From Roseicella sp. DB1501 (GTDB lineage Bacteria; Pseudomonadota; Alphaproteobacteria; Acetobacterales; Acetobacteraceae): DNA of 64,000 nucleotides. The stretch covers positions 124,001 through 188,000 of the forward strand of contig NZ_JABFHG010000008.1 in the NCBI RefSeq assembly GCF_013112485.1, read 5' to 3'. The first letter of the stretch is position 1, and the number at the start of each line of letters is the position of its first letter. Shown in pieces: positions 26,169 to 33,998 of the stretch. The position numbers and the translations under genes were made by a program. Below the pieces are notes generated by a model that worked only from the letters and a program-made list of their open reading frames with translations, was not told the DNA's origin and did not search any database.

Positions 26169-26933
26169 TCAGCGGCCCTGGAAGTCCGGCAGGCGACGTT
26201 CCGCCGTGGCGCGGATGCCCTCCTGGAAATCCGCCGTCTTGCGCAGCCAGTCCTGCTCGACCAGCTCACGCTCCGTCGCCTGCTCGACCGCATCGGCGAA
26301 GCCGCGGCGCAGCGTCTCGCGCGTCGCCAGCACGCCGAGCGGCGAGGATTGCGCGATCTCGGTGGCCAGCGCCGCCGCTGCCTGCCGCAGCTCGGCCTGA
26401 GGCACGAGCTGGTCGGCGAGGCCGAGGCGCACCGCCTCCTCGCCGTTGATCCGCCGCCCCGTATAGAAGAGCAGCGCCGCCTGCTGCTGCCCGACCAGCC
26501 GCGGCAGCGTCGCCGTCAGGCCGAAGCCGGGATGGAAGCCGAGGCGGGTGAAATTGGCGCTGAACCGCCCCTCGGGGCAGGTGATGCGGAAATCCGCCAT
26601 GCAGGCGAGGCCGAGCCCGCCGCCGATCGCCGGCCCCTGCACCGCGGCGATGATCGGCTTGCGGGTGCGGAACAGGCGCAGCGCCTCCTTGTAGAGATGC
26701 CGCCCCGGCCGCTGGTCGCCGACATCGCGGCGGGAGAAGTCGGCGCCGGCGCAGAAGGCCTTGCCCTGGGCCACCAGCAGCAGGGCGCGCACGCCGGGAT
26801 CGGCATCCGCCGCCTCGAAGGCGGTGGCGATCTCCTCGATCAGCGTGATGTCGAAGAAATTATTCGGCGGGCGCTGGATCTCGACCGTGGTGACGGCGCC
26901 GTTGCTGAAGACGCCGATGCTGGTGAAGGCCAT
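26169..26933 (-). CDS. Enoyl-CoA hydratase/isomerase family protein
   Basis: A 254-residue crotonase-fold protein. The CoA-binding and oxyanion-hole segments are present (GKAFCAGADFS; VQGPAIGGGLGLACMADFR). At the position where hydratases carry PE-x-x-LG the sequence reads NFTRLGFHPGFG, so one of the two catalytic glutamates is missing. It may therefore be an isomerase, hydrolase or decarboxylase rather than a hydratase. ATG 26933 is chosen for its GAGG at the correct spacing over an ATG 11 codons upstream. Confidence 0.88.
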   Translation of the reverse strand: MAFTSIGVFSNGAVTTVEIQRPPNNFFDITLIEEIATAFEAADADPGVRALLLVAQGKAFCAGADFSRRDVGDQRPGRHLYKEALRLFRTRKPIIAAVQGPAIGGGLGLACMADFRITCPEGRFSANFTRLGFHPGFGLTATLPRLVGQQQAALLFYTGRRINGEEAVRLGLADQLVPQAELRQAAAALATEIAQSSPLGVLATRETLRRGFADAVEQATERELVEQDWLRKTADFQEGIRATAERRLPDFQGR

Positions 26934-27091
26934 GGAACCTCGCTCTGGGGTTGGCGTGCGGGTCATCGCGGAGGGATCGGGGCGCCCGCGCCGTGGCGCG
27001 GCCGTCGCCGGCGATCCGGCCCTGGCCCTTTCGGCCCGTCCCCTCCCGAAGGCCGCGCCGCACCGCAGGGCGGCCGGGCGACGCGGTGAGG

Positions 27092-27196
27092 CTAGAGCAG
27101 ATCCCGATCAGGTAGAACCACCCGATCGGGCGAAGATCCTCCGAAAACAAAAGGCTAGAGCATTTGCCGCGAACGCAGGTGAGCGGCAAGTGCTCT
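27092..27196. repeat. Double-hairpin dispersed repeat
   Basis: Two consecutive stem-loops in the 390-nt gap between the enoyl-CoA hydratase and TauD genes. The first pairs CCCGATCAGGT (27103-27113) with ACCCGATCGGG (27120-27130), one mismatch. The second pairs AGAGCATTTGCCGC (27157-27170) with GCGGCAAGTGCTCT (27183-27196), one mismatch. Both units begin with CTAGAGCA, the same terminal word seen in the repeats at 15730 and 37531. No coding potential is evident. The rest of the gap, 26934-27091 and 27197-27326, shows only the likely promoter and ribosome-binding site of the TauD gene. Confidence 0.65.
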
Positions 27197-27326
27197 GGAG
27201 CGCGATGGCCCCAGGGGAAAGAAGGCCGGGGAGCGCCGGCGCCATTGCATGCGGCTGCGGAGGGGCGCAGGAATCGGGAAACAGGCCGGGACAGGATCAC
27301 GGCCGATGCAGCGGGAAGGAACGACC

Positions 27327-28199
27327 ATGGACGGGCTGAGCAACAGCGAATACCGCCATATCGAGGTCAGCCCGATCGCCGGCGCCCTCGGCGCCGAGGT
27401 CTCGGGCGTCGATCTGGCCGGCGACATCCCGGCCGAGGTGCAGGCCGAGCTGCGCCGGGCCCTGCTCGACAACCTGGTGATCTTCTTCCGCGACCAGCGC
27501 CTGACGCCGGAGACGCAGCTCGCCTTCGCCCACCGCTGGGGCGAGATCCACCTGCACCCCTACATGGCCGGGATGGACGACTACCCCGAGGTGCTGGAGA
27601 TCGTGAAGACGCCGGCGGACAAGAAGAATTTCGGCGGCTCATGGCATTCCGACCAGGCCTTCACCGCGAAGCCGGCCATGGGCACCATCCTCTATGGGGT
27701 CGAGATCCCCTCGGCCGGCGGCGACACGCTCTGGACCAACCAGTACCTCGCCTATGAGGCGCTCTCGCCCGGCATGCGGCAGATGCTGGACAGGCTGAAG
27801 GGCGTCTACCGCGGCGACAATTTCGGCAGCCATGACGGCAAGACGCGGCGCGAATACTATGCCGACAAGCTGTCGATGAAGGTGATCGACCCGGGCAACA
27901 CCCAGACCGTCTCCACCCATCCGCTGATCCGCACGCATCCCGAGACCGGCCGGCGCGTGCTTTATGTCGGCGGCCATCTGCACCGCTTCGAGGACATGAC
28001 CGAGGCGGAAAGCAAGCCGCTGATCGATTTCCTGATGCAGCATTCGACGCGGCCGGAATTCACCTGCCGCTTCCGCTGGCGCAGCGGTTCCCTCGCCTTC
28101 TGGGACAATCGCTGCACCATGCATTTCGCGATCAACGACTATCCGGCCGAGACGCGCATCATGCATCGCGTCACCATCTGCGGCGACGCGCCCGTCTGA
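27327..28199 (+). CDS. TauD/TfdA family 2-oxoglutarate-dependent dioxygenase
   Basis: A 290-residue Fe(II)/2-oxoglutarate dioxygenase of the TauD/TfdA type. The iron ligands are H-x-D in SWHSDQAF and the distal histidine region near MHRVTICGD; the 2-oxoglutarate arginine lies in PAETRIMHR. The N-terminal IAGALGAEVSGVDL and IFFRDQRLTPETQ are standard for the family. Members hydroxylate sulfonates, phenoxyacetates and related acids to release the leaving group; the substrate here is unknown. ATG 27327 has GAAGGA upstream; ATG 27306 is possible. Confidence 0.92.
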   Translation: MDGLSNSEYRHIEVSPIAGALGAEVSGVDLAGDIPAEVQAELRRALLDNLVIFFRDQRLTPETQLAFAHRWGEIHLHPYMAGMDDYPEVLEIVKTPADKKNFGGSWHSDQAFTAKPAMGTILYGVEIPSAGGDTLWTNQYLAYEALSPGMRQMLDRLKGVYRGDNFGSHDGKTRREYYADKLSMKVIDPGNTQTVSTHPLIRTHPETGRRVLYVGGHLHRFEDMTEAESKPLIDFLMQHSTRPEFTCRFRWRSGSLAFWDNRCTMHFAINDYPAETRIMHRVTICGDAPV

Positions 28200-28262
28200 A
28201 ATCCCTGCGAAGCCGCTGCGCGTCTTCGCGGGGCCCCGTGAATCCCTCATGGCCGGAGAGGC

Positions 28263-28309
28263 GTCACAGCCTGCCGCGGCAAAGCCACGGCGGGGCAACG
28301 GGAGGCGAC
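28263..28309 (+). repeat. Dispersed hairpin repeat, copy 2 (plus orientation)
   Basis: A 47-bp core matching the minus strand of 23201-23247 with six differences and able to form the same hairpin (GCCGCGGC-AAA-GCCACGGC). It lies between the converging TauD and CitE-like genes. The surrounding gap 28200-28365 contains nothing else recognisable. Confidence 0.65.
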
Positions 28310-28365
28310 AGGCGAGGCAGGCATCTTGAGCCCGGCGGGATGTGGCGGCGTGCGGGAAGCGGCTC

Positions 28366-29253
28366 CTAACGGTCCAATCCCGCCGCGGCGAGCACCCGCT
28401 CGGCCTGGCGCAGATGCGGCCGGTCCAGCATCTTGCCATCCATTCCCACTGTGCCGATGCCTGGGCTGGCAGCGAAGGCGGCGACGACGCGGCGGGCGAA
28501 GGCGACCTCCGCCTCCGTCGGCCGGAAGCCCTCGTTGATCGGCCCGACCTGCGCCGGATGGATGGCGATCTTGCCGGTGAAGCCCTCCCGCCGCGCCGCG
28601 GCGCAGGCAGCGCGCAGCCCGGACTCGTCGCGGAAATCCGGCTCCAGAGAATCGATCGGCTGCGCCTCGGCGGCGACCGCGGCGAGCAGGCAGGCCGAGC
28701 GCGCCATGCGGTAGGTGAGCGAGAGCGGCCCCTCGGCATCGCGGTTGCTGCTGGCGCCGAGCGCCGCCGAGAGATCCTCGGCGCCCCAGGTCAGCCCATG
28801 CAGCCGCGGCACGGTTTCGCGCGCATAGTCGCCGAGGCCGAGCACCGCGGCCGCCGTCTCCGTGGCGACGGCGAGCAGGCGGATGCCGCCCGGCGGCAGC
28901 CCGTCCCGCGCCTCCAGCGCGTCGAGCCAGTGGGAGAGGCGCAGCAGCTCGGCCGGCCCGGCCACCTTCGGCACCACCAGCCCGTCCGGCGCGGCGCGCA
29001 CCACCGCCGCGGCATCGGCGAGCCCCTCGCCATCGAGCGGGTTGATGCGCACCCAGAGGCGCGGCCGCCGCGCCGCGCCAACATGCGCGGCGAGGTAGTC
29101 GGCGATCATGCCGCGCGCGACGGGGCGGCGGTCGGCGGCGACGGCGTCCTCGAGATCGAGGATCAGCGCATCAGCGCCGCTCTCGCCCCCTTTGGCCAGC
29201 TTGCGCTCGCTGTCGCCGGGGACGAAGAGCCAGGAGCGCGGCGGCGCGCTCAT
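28366..29253 (-). CDS. HpcH/HpaI-CitE family CoA lyase
   Basis: A 295-residue CitE-like lyase: [13 protein letters not shown] at the N-terminus, [16 protein letters not shown] with the metal-binding acidic residues, RINPLDGEG, and the C-terminal [20 protein letters not shown]. Such enzymes cleave or form malyl-CoA, beta-methylmalyl-CoA, citramalyl-CoA or related esters with Mg2+. It is the last gene of a four-gene set with thiolase-like, DUF35 and MaoC proteins, and its ATG overlaps the MaoC stop by four bases. A role in the final cleavage of a CoA intermediate is inferred. Confidence 0.9.
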   Translation of the reverse strand: MSAPPRSWLFVPGDSERKLAKGGESGADALILDLEDAVAADRRPVARGMIADYLAAHVGAARRPRLWVRINPLDGEGLADAAAVVRAAPDGLVVPKVAGPAELLRLSHWLDALEARDGLPPGGIRLLAVATETAAAVLGLGDYARETVPRLHGLTWGAEDLSAALGASSNRDAEGPLSLTYRMARSACLLAAVAAEAQPIDSLEPDFRDESGLRAACAAARREGFTGKIAIHPAQVGPINEGFRPTEAEVAFARRVVAAFAASPGIGTVGMDGKMLDRPHLRQAERVLAAAGLDR

Positions 29254-29717
29254 GCCGCGTCGCCCGCCGGCCGGCCCTTCATCAGGGCGGAGCGGCGGCA
29301 ATGCGCCACCAGCTCGCCCTTCTGGTTGAAGGCACGATGGATGAACTCCACGATGCCCTGGCCGGGCCGCGACTTGCTCGGGCGCTTGGCGATGACCTCG
29401 GATTCGACGCGCAGCGTGTCGCCATGGAAGAGCGGCTTCGGGAAGCGCACCTCGTCCCAGCCGAGATTGGCGACGGTGGTGCCGAGCGTGGTGTCGCCCA
29501 CCGAGATGCCGACCATCAGCCCGAGGGTGAAGGCGCTGTTGACGATGCGGGTGCCGAACTCGGTCTCGGTCCGGCAATATTCCTCATCGAGATGCAGCGC
29601 CGCCGGATTGTGCGTCAGCGCGGAGAACCAGACATTGTCGGCCTCGGTGATCGTCCGCCGGATGCCGTGGCGGAAGATCTGGCCGATCTCGAATTCCTCG
29701 AACCACAAGCCGGCCAT
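29250..29717 (-). CDS. MaoC family dehydratase
   Basis: A 155-residue single hot-dog-fold protein of the MaoC group. It shows [20 protein letters not shown], the active-site-like helix [18 protein letters not shown], and [18 protein letters not shown] near the C-terminal half. Members hydrate or dehydrate enoyl-CoA or mesaconyl-CoA. GGAGGG-like sequence precedes the ATG at 29717; the open frame upstream of it overlaps the DUF35 gene and is not family-like. Translation is coupled to the downstream CitE-like lyase, which supports a shared pathway. Confidence 0.88.
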   Translation of the reverse strand: MAGLWFEEFEIGQIFRHGIRRTITEADNVWFSALTHNPAALHLDEEYCRTETEFGTRIVNSAFTLGLMVGISVGDTTLGTTVANLGWDEVRFPKPLFHGDTLRVESEVIAKRPSKSRPGQGIVEFIHRAFNQKGELVAHCRRSALMKGRPAGDAA

Positions 29718-29736
29718 GCGGCCCTCCCGTTCTGCG

Positions 29737-30186
29737 TCAGACCTTGAGGCGCCACTGCACCAGCGTGTAGGGCGGATCGGCCTGGTCATGCGGCTCGAAC
29801 ACCGCCTCCACCGCGGCGCCGATCTCCACCTTGGCATCGGGCGGGCAGAGCAGGTTGCCGACCATGCGCACGCCATCCGCCTCCGGCAGCTCGACCAGCA
29901 CGATGGTGTAGGGGCCGAAGCCGTTCAACGCCGGATGGACCGGATGGTGCGGCCGCTGCCAGGACCAGATGCGGCCGCGCGGCGCCACCTCCTCCCAGGC
30001 AAGGTCGAAGGAATGGCAGCGATGGCAGACCCATTCCGGCCCCCATTGGTGCTTGCCGCAGCCCTGGCATTTCTGGATCACCAGCTTGCCGGCGCGCGTG
30101 CCCTCCCAATAGGGCTTGGCGATCGGCTCCTGCGCCGGCGCCGGCAGCCCATCCGGCAGGGCGCGCGTCTTGGTCGTGCTGCTCAC
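29737..30186 (-). CDS. Zinc-ribbon OB-fold protein (DUF35 type), thiolase partner
   Basis: A 149-residue protein with an N-terminal zinc ribbon, [18 protein letters not shown], and a C-terminal OB fold ([35 protein letters not shown]). Such proteins bind thiolase-superfamily enzymes and help them handle acyl-CoA. The GTG start at 30186 overlaps the thiolase stop by four bases (GTGA), so stoichiometric synthesis with the thiolase-like protein is expected. Confidence 0.88.
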   Translation of the reverse strand: MSSTTKTRALPDGLPAPAQEPIAKPYWEGTRAGKLVIQKCQGCGKHQWGPEWVCHRCHSFDLAWEEVAPRGRIWSWQRPHHPVHPALNGFGPYTIVLVELPEADGVRMVGNLLCPPDAKVEIGAAVEAVFEPHDQADPPYTLVQWRLKV

Positions 30187-31373
30187 AGGCTGGCCTCCGT
30201 CCCGACCACCAGGCTGCTGACCGGCGTGACCATCGGCCCGCCGAGCACGGCAACCACGTTGCTGTCCGGCACCTGGTTGATCGCGGTGCCGCGGAGCTGC
30301 CGCACCGCCTCGTTCACCATCTCGAGCCCGTGCATGTAGCATTCGGCGAGGTTGCCGCCCGAGGTGTTCATCGGCATCTTCCCCTTGCCACCCGGCGCCA
30401 GCAGGCGGTCCAGCACCAGCTCCTCATTCGCCGTCCGCGGATCGACGAAGCCGTGCTCCACCAGGCTCAGCAGCACGCCGCCGGTGAAGTTCTCATAGGC
30501 CTGCACCACGTCGCAGTCCTTCGGGCCGAGCTTCGCCATCTCCCACATGTTGCGCGCCACGGTCTTGAAATGCGCCGAGGCGTAGTCGGGCGCGTTGTGC
30601 ACCGGCGCGGCGCTGCGGTGATGCCCGCCCTGGGCGGCGCCGAGCAGATAGACCGGCTTCTGCGGCAGGTCCTTCGCGCGCTCCGCCGGCACCACCAGCA
30701 CCGCCGCCGCGCCGTCATTCTCCTGGCAGCAGTCGAAGAGCCGGTGGAAGGGCTCGATGATCCAGCGCGAGGCGTCGTATTTCTCTTCCGAGAGCGGCCG
30801 ACCGCGCATCACCGCATTCGGGTTGCTCTGCGCATGGTGGTAGGAGGCCATGGCGATAGCCCGCAGCGCCTCGTGCCGGATGCCGTTCTCTGTCATGAAG
30901 CGGGTGATCTTCATGGCGAAGCGCTGCGCCGGCGACATCAGCCCATAAGGGGCGAGGAAGGCATCGTCGCCCGCCGCCGCCGCCGCCTGGGCGCCACGGC
31001 CGTAGCGGGCGAACTGCCCCTGGGCGAGGGAGCGGAAGGCGATGACGCAATTCGCCATGCCCGACTGCACCGCCGCCCCGGCATTGGCGATGGCCGCCGC
31101 CACGCCGCCGCCACCGCCGCCCCAATGCATGTTGGAGAAGCGCAGCTCATCCACCCCGAGCGCCGCCGCCAGCCGCGGCCCGTCCGAGCGGTCATTGCCG
31201 TAGGAGGCAAAGCCGTCCACCTCGCGCGGATGGATGCCGGCATCCTTGCAGGCGGCGAGGATCGCCTGCAGCGCCAACTTGAACTCGGCATCCGGCGACT
31301 GGCCGTGCTTGTAGTAGATGGTCTCGCCGATCCCGGCGATCGCCACCTTGCCGCGCAGCGTGCGCTCGCTCAT
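30183..31373 (-). CDS. Thiolase superfamily protein (SCP-x/acetyl-CoA acetyltransferase type)
   Basis: A 396-residue thiolase-fold protein of the lipid-transfer (SCP-x) branch: VAIAGIGETIYYKHG at the start, GVAAAIANAGAAVQSGMANCVIAF around residue 90, the VVQAYENFTGGVLLSL region with a histidine-poor active site, and the C-terminal NTSGGNLAECYMHG. The usual thiolase catalytic cysteine context is not evident, which is common in this branch; DUF35 partners often complete the function. It heads the operon with DUF35, MaoC and CitE-like genes. Tandem palindromes lie upstream of its start. Confidence 0.88.
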   Translation of the reverse strand: MSERTLRGKVAIAGIGETIYYKHGQSPDAEFKLALQAILAACKDAGIHPREVDGFASYGNDRSDGPRLAAALGVDELRFSNMHWGGGGGGVAAAIANAGAAVQSGMANCVIAFRSLAQGQFARYGRGAQAAAAAGDDAFLAPYGLMSPAQRFAMKITRFMTENGIRHEALRAIAMASYHHAQSNPNAVMRGRPLSEEKYDASRWIIEPFHRLFDCCQENDGAAAVLVVPAERAKDLPQKPVYLLGAAQGGHHRSAAPVHNAPDYASAHFKTVARNMWEMAKLGPKDCDVVQAYENFTGGVLLSLVEHGFVDPRTANEELVLDRLLAPGGKGKMPMNTSGGNLAECYMHGLEMVNEAVRQLRGTAINQVPDSNVVAVLGGPMVTPVSSLVVGTEASL

Positions 31374-31403
31374 GCGCCCTGCCTCCTCCCCTTCCCTTCC
31401 AAC

Positions 31404-31429
31404 GGACCGGTCCTCGGACCGGTCCGAGG
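31404..31429. promoter_or_regulatory. Tandem palindromes upstream of the thiolase operon
   Basis: The palindromic decamer GGACCGGTCC occurs twice, at 31404-31413 and 31416-31425, and the second is embedded in the perfect 18-bp palindrome CCTCGGACCGGTCCGAGG (31412-31429). They lie 30-56 nt upstream of the thiolase start, where a repressor of the TetR or similar dimeric kind could bind. No regulator gene is adjacent, so the partner is unknown. Confidence 0.5.
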
Positions 31430-31499
31430 CCCGCCGCTCATGCGGCGAAGCCAAGCAAACCGGAGATTCGCGCCCGGCGCCAAAGGGACGCCGAATGGA

Positions 31500-31527
31500 G
31501 GCCGTTGACGAGTCACCCTCAACGGCC
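31500..31527 (-). terminator. Probable terminator of the acyl-CoA dehydrogenase gene
   Basis: A 9-bp stem, GGCCGTTGA at 31500-31508 and TCAACGGCC at 31519-31527, with a 10-base loop. It is directly downstream of the minus-strand acyl-CoA dehydrogenase stop at 31535. It has no clear U-tract. It separates that gene from the thiolase operon. Confidence 0.45.
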
Positions 31528-31534
31528 GTTGGAA

Positions 31535-32689
31535 TCAAGCCGTGGCGAAGAGCCGCCGGCCGATGATCTCCTTCATCACCTCGGCTGCACCGCCGGCGAT
31601 GCGGCTGACGCGGGCATCCGCCCAGGCGCGGCCGATCGGGCTCTCCGCCATGTAGCCGGCGCCGCCGAAGAGCTGCAGGCAGCGGTCGATCACCTCGCAT
31701 TGCAGGTCGGTGCAGAACAGCTTGGCCATGCCCGCCTCGACCGGGTCGAGGCTGCCCTCGAGCTGCCGGGCGATCAAGCCATCGGTCAACGCCCGCGCCG
31801 CGGCGGTCTTGGCGGCGAGCTCGGCGAGGACGAAGCGGGTGTTCTGGAAGTCGGCGATGGTGCGGCCGAAGGCCTTCCGCTCCCGCGTATGGGCAACGGT
31901 CCAGCCGATCGCCGCCTCCGCCACCGCGGTGCCGCGCACCGCCTGCACCAGGCGCTCGCGCGCCAGGTTGGTCATCAGCATGGGGAAGCCCTGCCCCTCC
32001 TCGCCGAGGCGGTTGCCGACCGGCACCCGCACCTCGTCGAAGAACAGCTCGGAGGTATCCGCCGCATGCATGCCGATCTTGGCGAGGTTGCGGCCGCGGC
32101 GGAAGCCGGGCATGCCGGCCTCGACCACGATCAGGCTCATGCCATGCGCGCCCGCCGTCGGGTCGGTCTTGGTCGCGGTGATGACGAGATCGGCGTTCTG
32201 GCCGTTCGAGATGTAGGTCTTCTGGCCGCGGATGACGTAGTGATCGCCGTCGCGCTCGGCGCGGGTGCGGATCGCCTTCACGTCGCTGCCGGCATCGGGC
32301 TCGGTCATGGCGATGGCGCCGATCAGGCTGCCGTCGCACATGCCGGGCAGCCAGCGGCGCTTCTGCGCCTCGGTGCCGAAGCGGGCGATGTAGGTCGCCA
32401 CCATGTCGGAATGCACGATGAAGCCGGGGCCGGAGAGGTTGGCGCGCGCCAGCTCCTCGGTCACCACGGCGCAATGGCCGAAATCGCCGCCCGGCCCGCC
32501 CCAGTCGGCGGGCACGTCGCAGCAGAGCAGCCCGGCCTCGCCAGCCTTCCGCCAGGCCTCGCGCGGGACGATGCCGGCTGCCTCCCAGGCGTCGTTCTGC
32601 GGCACCAGCTCCGCCTCGACGAAGCGGCGCACCGCGTCACGGAAGATCGCGTGCTCCTCGCCGAGGACCGTGCGCGGCCGGTCGAGCAT
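31535..32689 (-). CDS. Acyl-CoA dehydrogenase
   Basis: A 384-residue flavin acyl-CoA dehydrogenase, standard length. IGAIAMTEPDAGSDVKAIRT and YISNGQNADLVITATKT mark the FAD-binding central domain, TRERKAFGRTIADFQNTRF the C-terminal dimer contact, and GGAAEVMKEIIGRRLF holds the catalytic glutamate. It resembles long-chain or isovaleryl-type dehydrogenases rather than the short partner at 78. It is divergent from a second acyl-CoA dehydrogenase 141 nt away, with a direct repeat in the shared promoter region. Confidence 0.93.
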   Translation of the reverse strand: MLDRPRTVLGEEHAIFRDAVRRFVEAELVPQNDAWEAAGIVPREAWRKAGEAGLLCCDVPADWGGPGGDFGHCAVVTEELARANLSGPGFIVHSDMVATYIARFGTEAQKRRWLPGMCDGSLIGAIAMTEPDAGSDVKAIRTRAERDGDHYVIRGQKTYISNGQNADLVITATKTDPTAGAHGMSLIVVEAGMPGFRRGRNLAKIGMHAADTSELFFDEVRVPVGNRLGEEGQGFPMLMTNLARERLVQAVRGTAVAEAAIGWTVAHTRERKAFGRTIADFQNTRFVLAELAAKTAAARALTDGLIARQLEGSLDPVEAGMAKLFCTDLQCEVIDRCLQLFGGAGYMAESPIGRAWADARVSRIAGGAAEVMKEIIGRRLFATA

Positions 32690-32713
32690 CGACCTCTCTC
32701 CCCAAGCTTATTA

Positions 32714-32740
32714 TAAGCATGCGCATCGTAAGCATGCGCA
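32714..32740. promoter_or_regulatory. Direct repeat in a divergent promoter region
   Basis: TAAGCATGCGCA occurs twice in a row (32714-32725 and 32729-32740) with three bases between. Each unit contains the palindrome GCATGC. The repeat lies 25 nt upstream of the minus-strand acyl-CoA dehydrogenase start and 91 nt upstream of the plus-strand one. It is a plausible binding site for a fatty-acid or acyl-CoA responsive regulator, by position only. Confidence 0.5.
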
Positions 32741-32830
32741 ATAGTTCGGCGCAAGCCTCGGGCCCGCCATGCCCTTCCCTCAGAGTGCGGGGAGGACGAC
32801 AGTCGGGGCAAGGACGGAGGAAGGGTTAGC

Positions 32831-33997
32831 ATGGATTTCGGTCTCTCCCCCGAGCAGGAGGCGATCCGCGAGGGCGTCGCCGCCGTCTGCCGCCGCTTCG
32901 GCGACGATTACTGGCGGGATTGCGAGGCCGAGGCGCGCTTCCCGCGCGAATTCCACAAGGCCATGGCCGAGGGTGGTTGGCTCGGCATCACCATGCCGGC
33001 CGCGCAGGGCGGCGCCGGCCTCGGCGTGACCGAGGCGGCGATCATGATGCACACCGTCGCCCGCAGCGGCGGCGGCATGGCGGCCGCCTCCTCGCTGCAC
33101 ATCAACATGTTCGGCCCGCACCCCATCGTCGTGCATGGCACGCCGGAGCAGCAGGCGCGCTGGATCCCGCGCCTCGTCGCCGGCGAGGACCAGGCCTGCT
33201 TCGGCGTGACCGAGCCGAATGCCGGGCTCGACACGACGAGCATCAGCACCTACGCGCAGCGGGTGCCGGGCGGCTACCGGGTGAACGGGCGCAAGATCTG
33301 GACCTCCACCGGGCAGGTGGCGAACAAGATCATGCTGCTGACGCGCACCGTGCGGAAGGAGGAGGCGCGCCGCCCGACCGAGGGCATCACGCTCTTCTAC
33401 ACCGATCTCGACCGCAGCAAGATCGAGGTGCAGCGCATCCCGAAGATGGGCCGCGCCGCCGTCGATTCGAACATGGTCTTCATCGACGACCTCTTCATCC
33501 CCGAGGTGGACCGGATCGGCGAGGAAGGGCGCGGCTTCTCCTACCTGCTCGACAGCCTGAACCCGGAGCGCGTGCTGGTCGGGGTGGAGGGCATCGGCAT
33601 CGGCGAGGACGCGCTGGACCGCGCCGCCCGCTACGCGCGGGAGCGCAGCGTCTTCGGCCGGCTGATCGGGCAGAACCAGTCGATCCAGCACCCGCTTGCG
33701 GAATGCTGGACGGCGCTGGAATCCGCCAAGCTGATGGCGATGAAGGCGGCCTGGCTCTACGACAACGGCCGGCCCTGCGGCGCGGAGGCGAATGCGGCCA
33801 AGCTGCTCGGCGGCCGTGCCGGCTACAATGCCTGCCTGCAGGCGGTGATGACGCATGGCGGCATGGGCTACGCCAAGGAATACGTGGTCGAGCGGCTGCT
33901 GCGCGAGGTGATGATCACCCGCATCGCCCCGGTCTCGGAGCAGCTCGTCCTCTCCTTCATCGCCGAGCGCGTGCTCGGTCAGCCGAAATCCTACTGA
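32831..33997 (+). CDS. Acyl-CoA dehydrogenase
   Basis: A 388-residue acyl-CoA dehydrogenase. CFGVTEPNAGLDTTSISTYAQ and VNGRKIWTSTGQVANKIML form the flavin site, and RSVFGRLIGQNQSIQHPLAE is the C-terminal signature. The last helix reads VVERLLREVMITRIAPVSEQL rather than the usual GG-x-x-E, so the catalytic base may be placed differently, as in isovaleryl- or long-chain enzymes. It is followed after a single base by a CaiB-type CoA transferase, so an acid is probably activated by CoA transfer and then dehydrogenated. Confidence 0.92.
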   Translation: MDFGLSPEQEAIREGVAAVCRRFGDDYWRDCEAEARFPREFHKAMAEGGWLGITMPAAQGGAGLGVTEAAIMMHTVARSGGGMAAASSLHINMFGPHPIVVHGTPEQQARWIPRLVAGEDQACFGVTEPNAGLDTTSISTYAQRVPGGYRVNGRKIWTSTGQVANKIMLLTRTVRKEEARRPTEGITLFYTDLDRSKIEVQRIPKMGRAAVDSNMVFIDDLFIPEVDRIGEEGRGFSYLLDSLNPERVLVGVEGIGIGEDALDRAARYARERSVFGRLIGQNQSIQHPLAECWTALESAKLMAMKAAWLYDNGRPCGAEANAAKLLGGRAGYNACLQAVMTHGGMGYAKEYVVERLLREVMITRIAPVSEQLVLSFIAERVLGQPKSY

Positions 33998-33998
33998 G

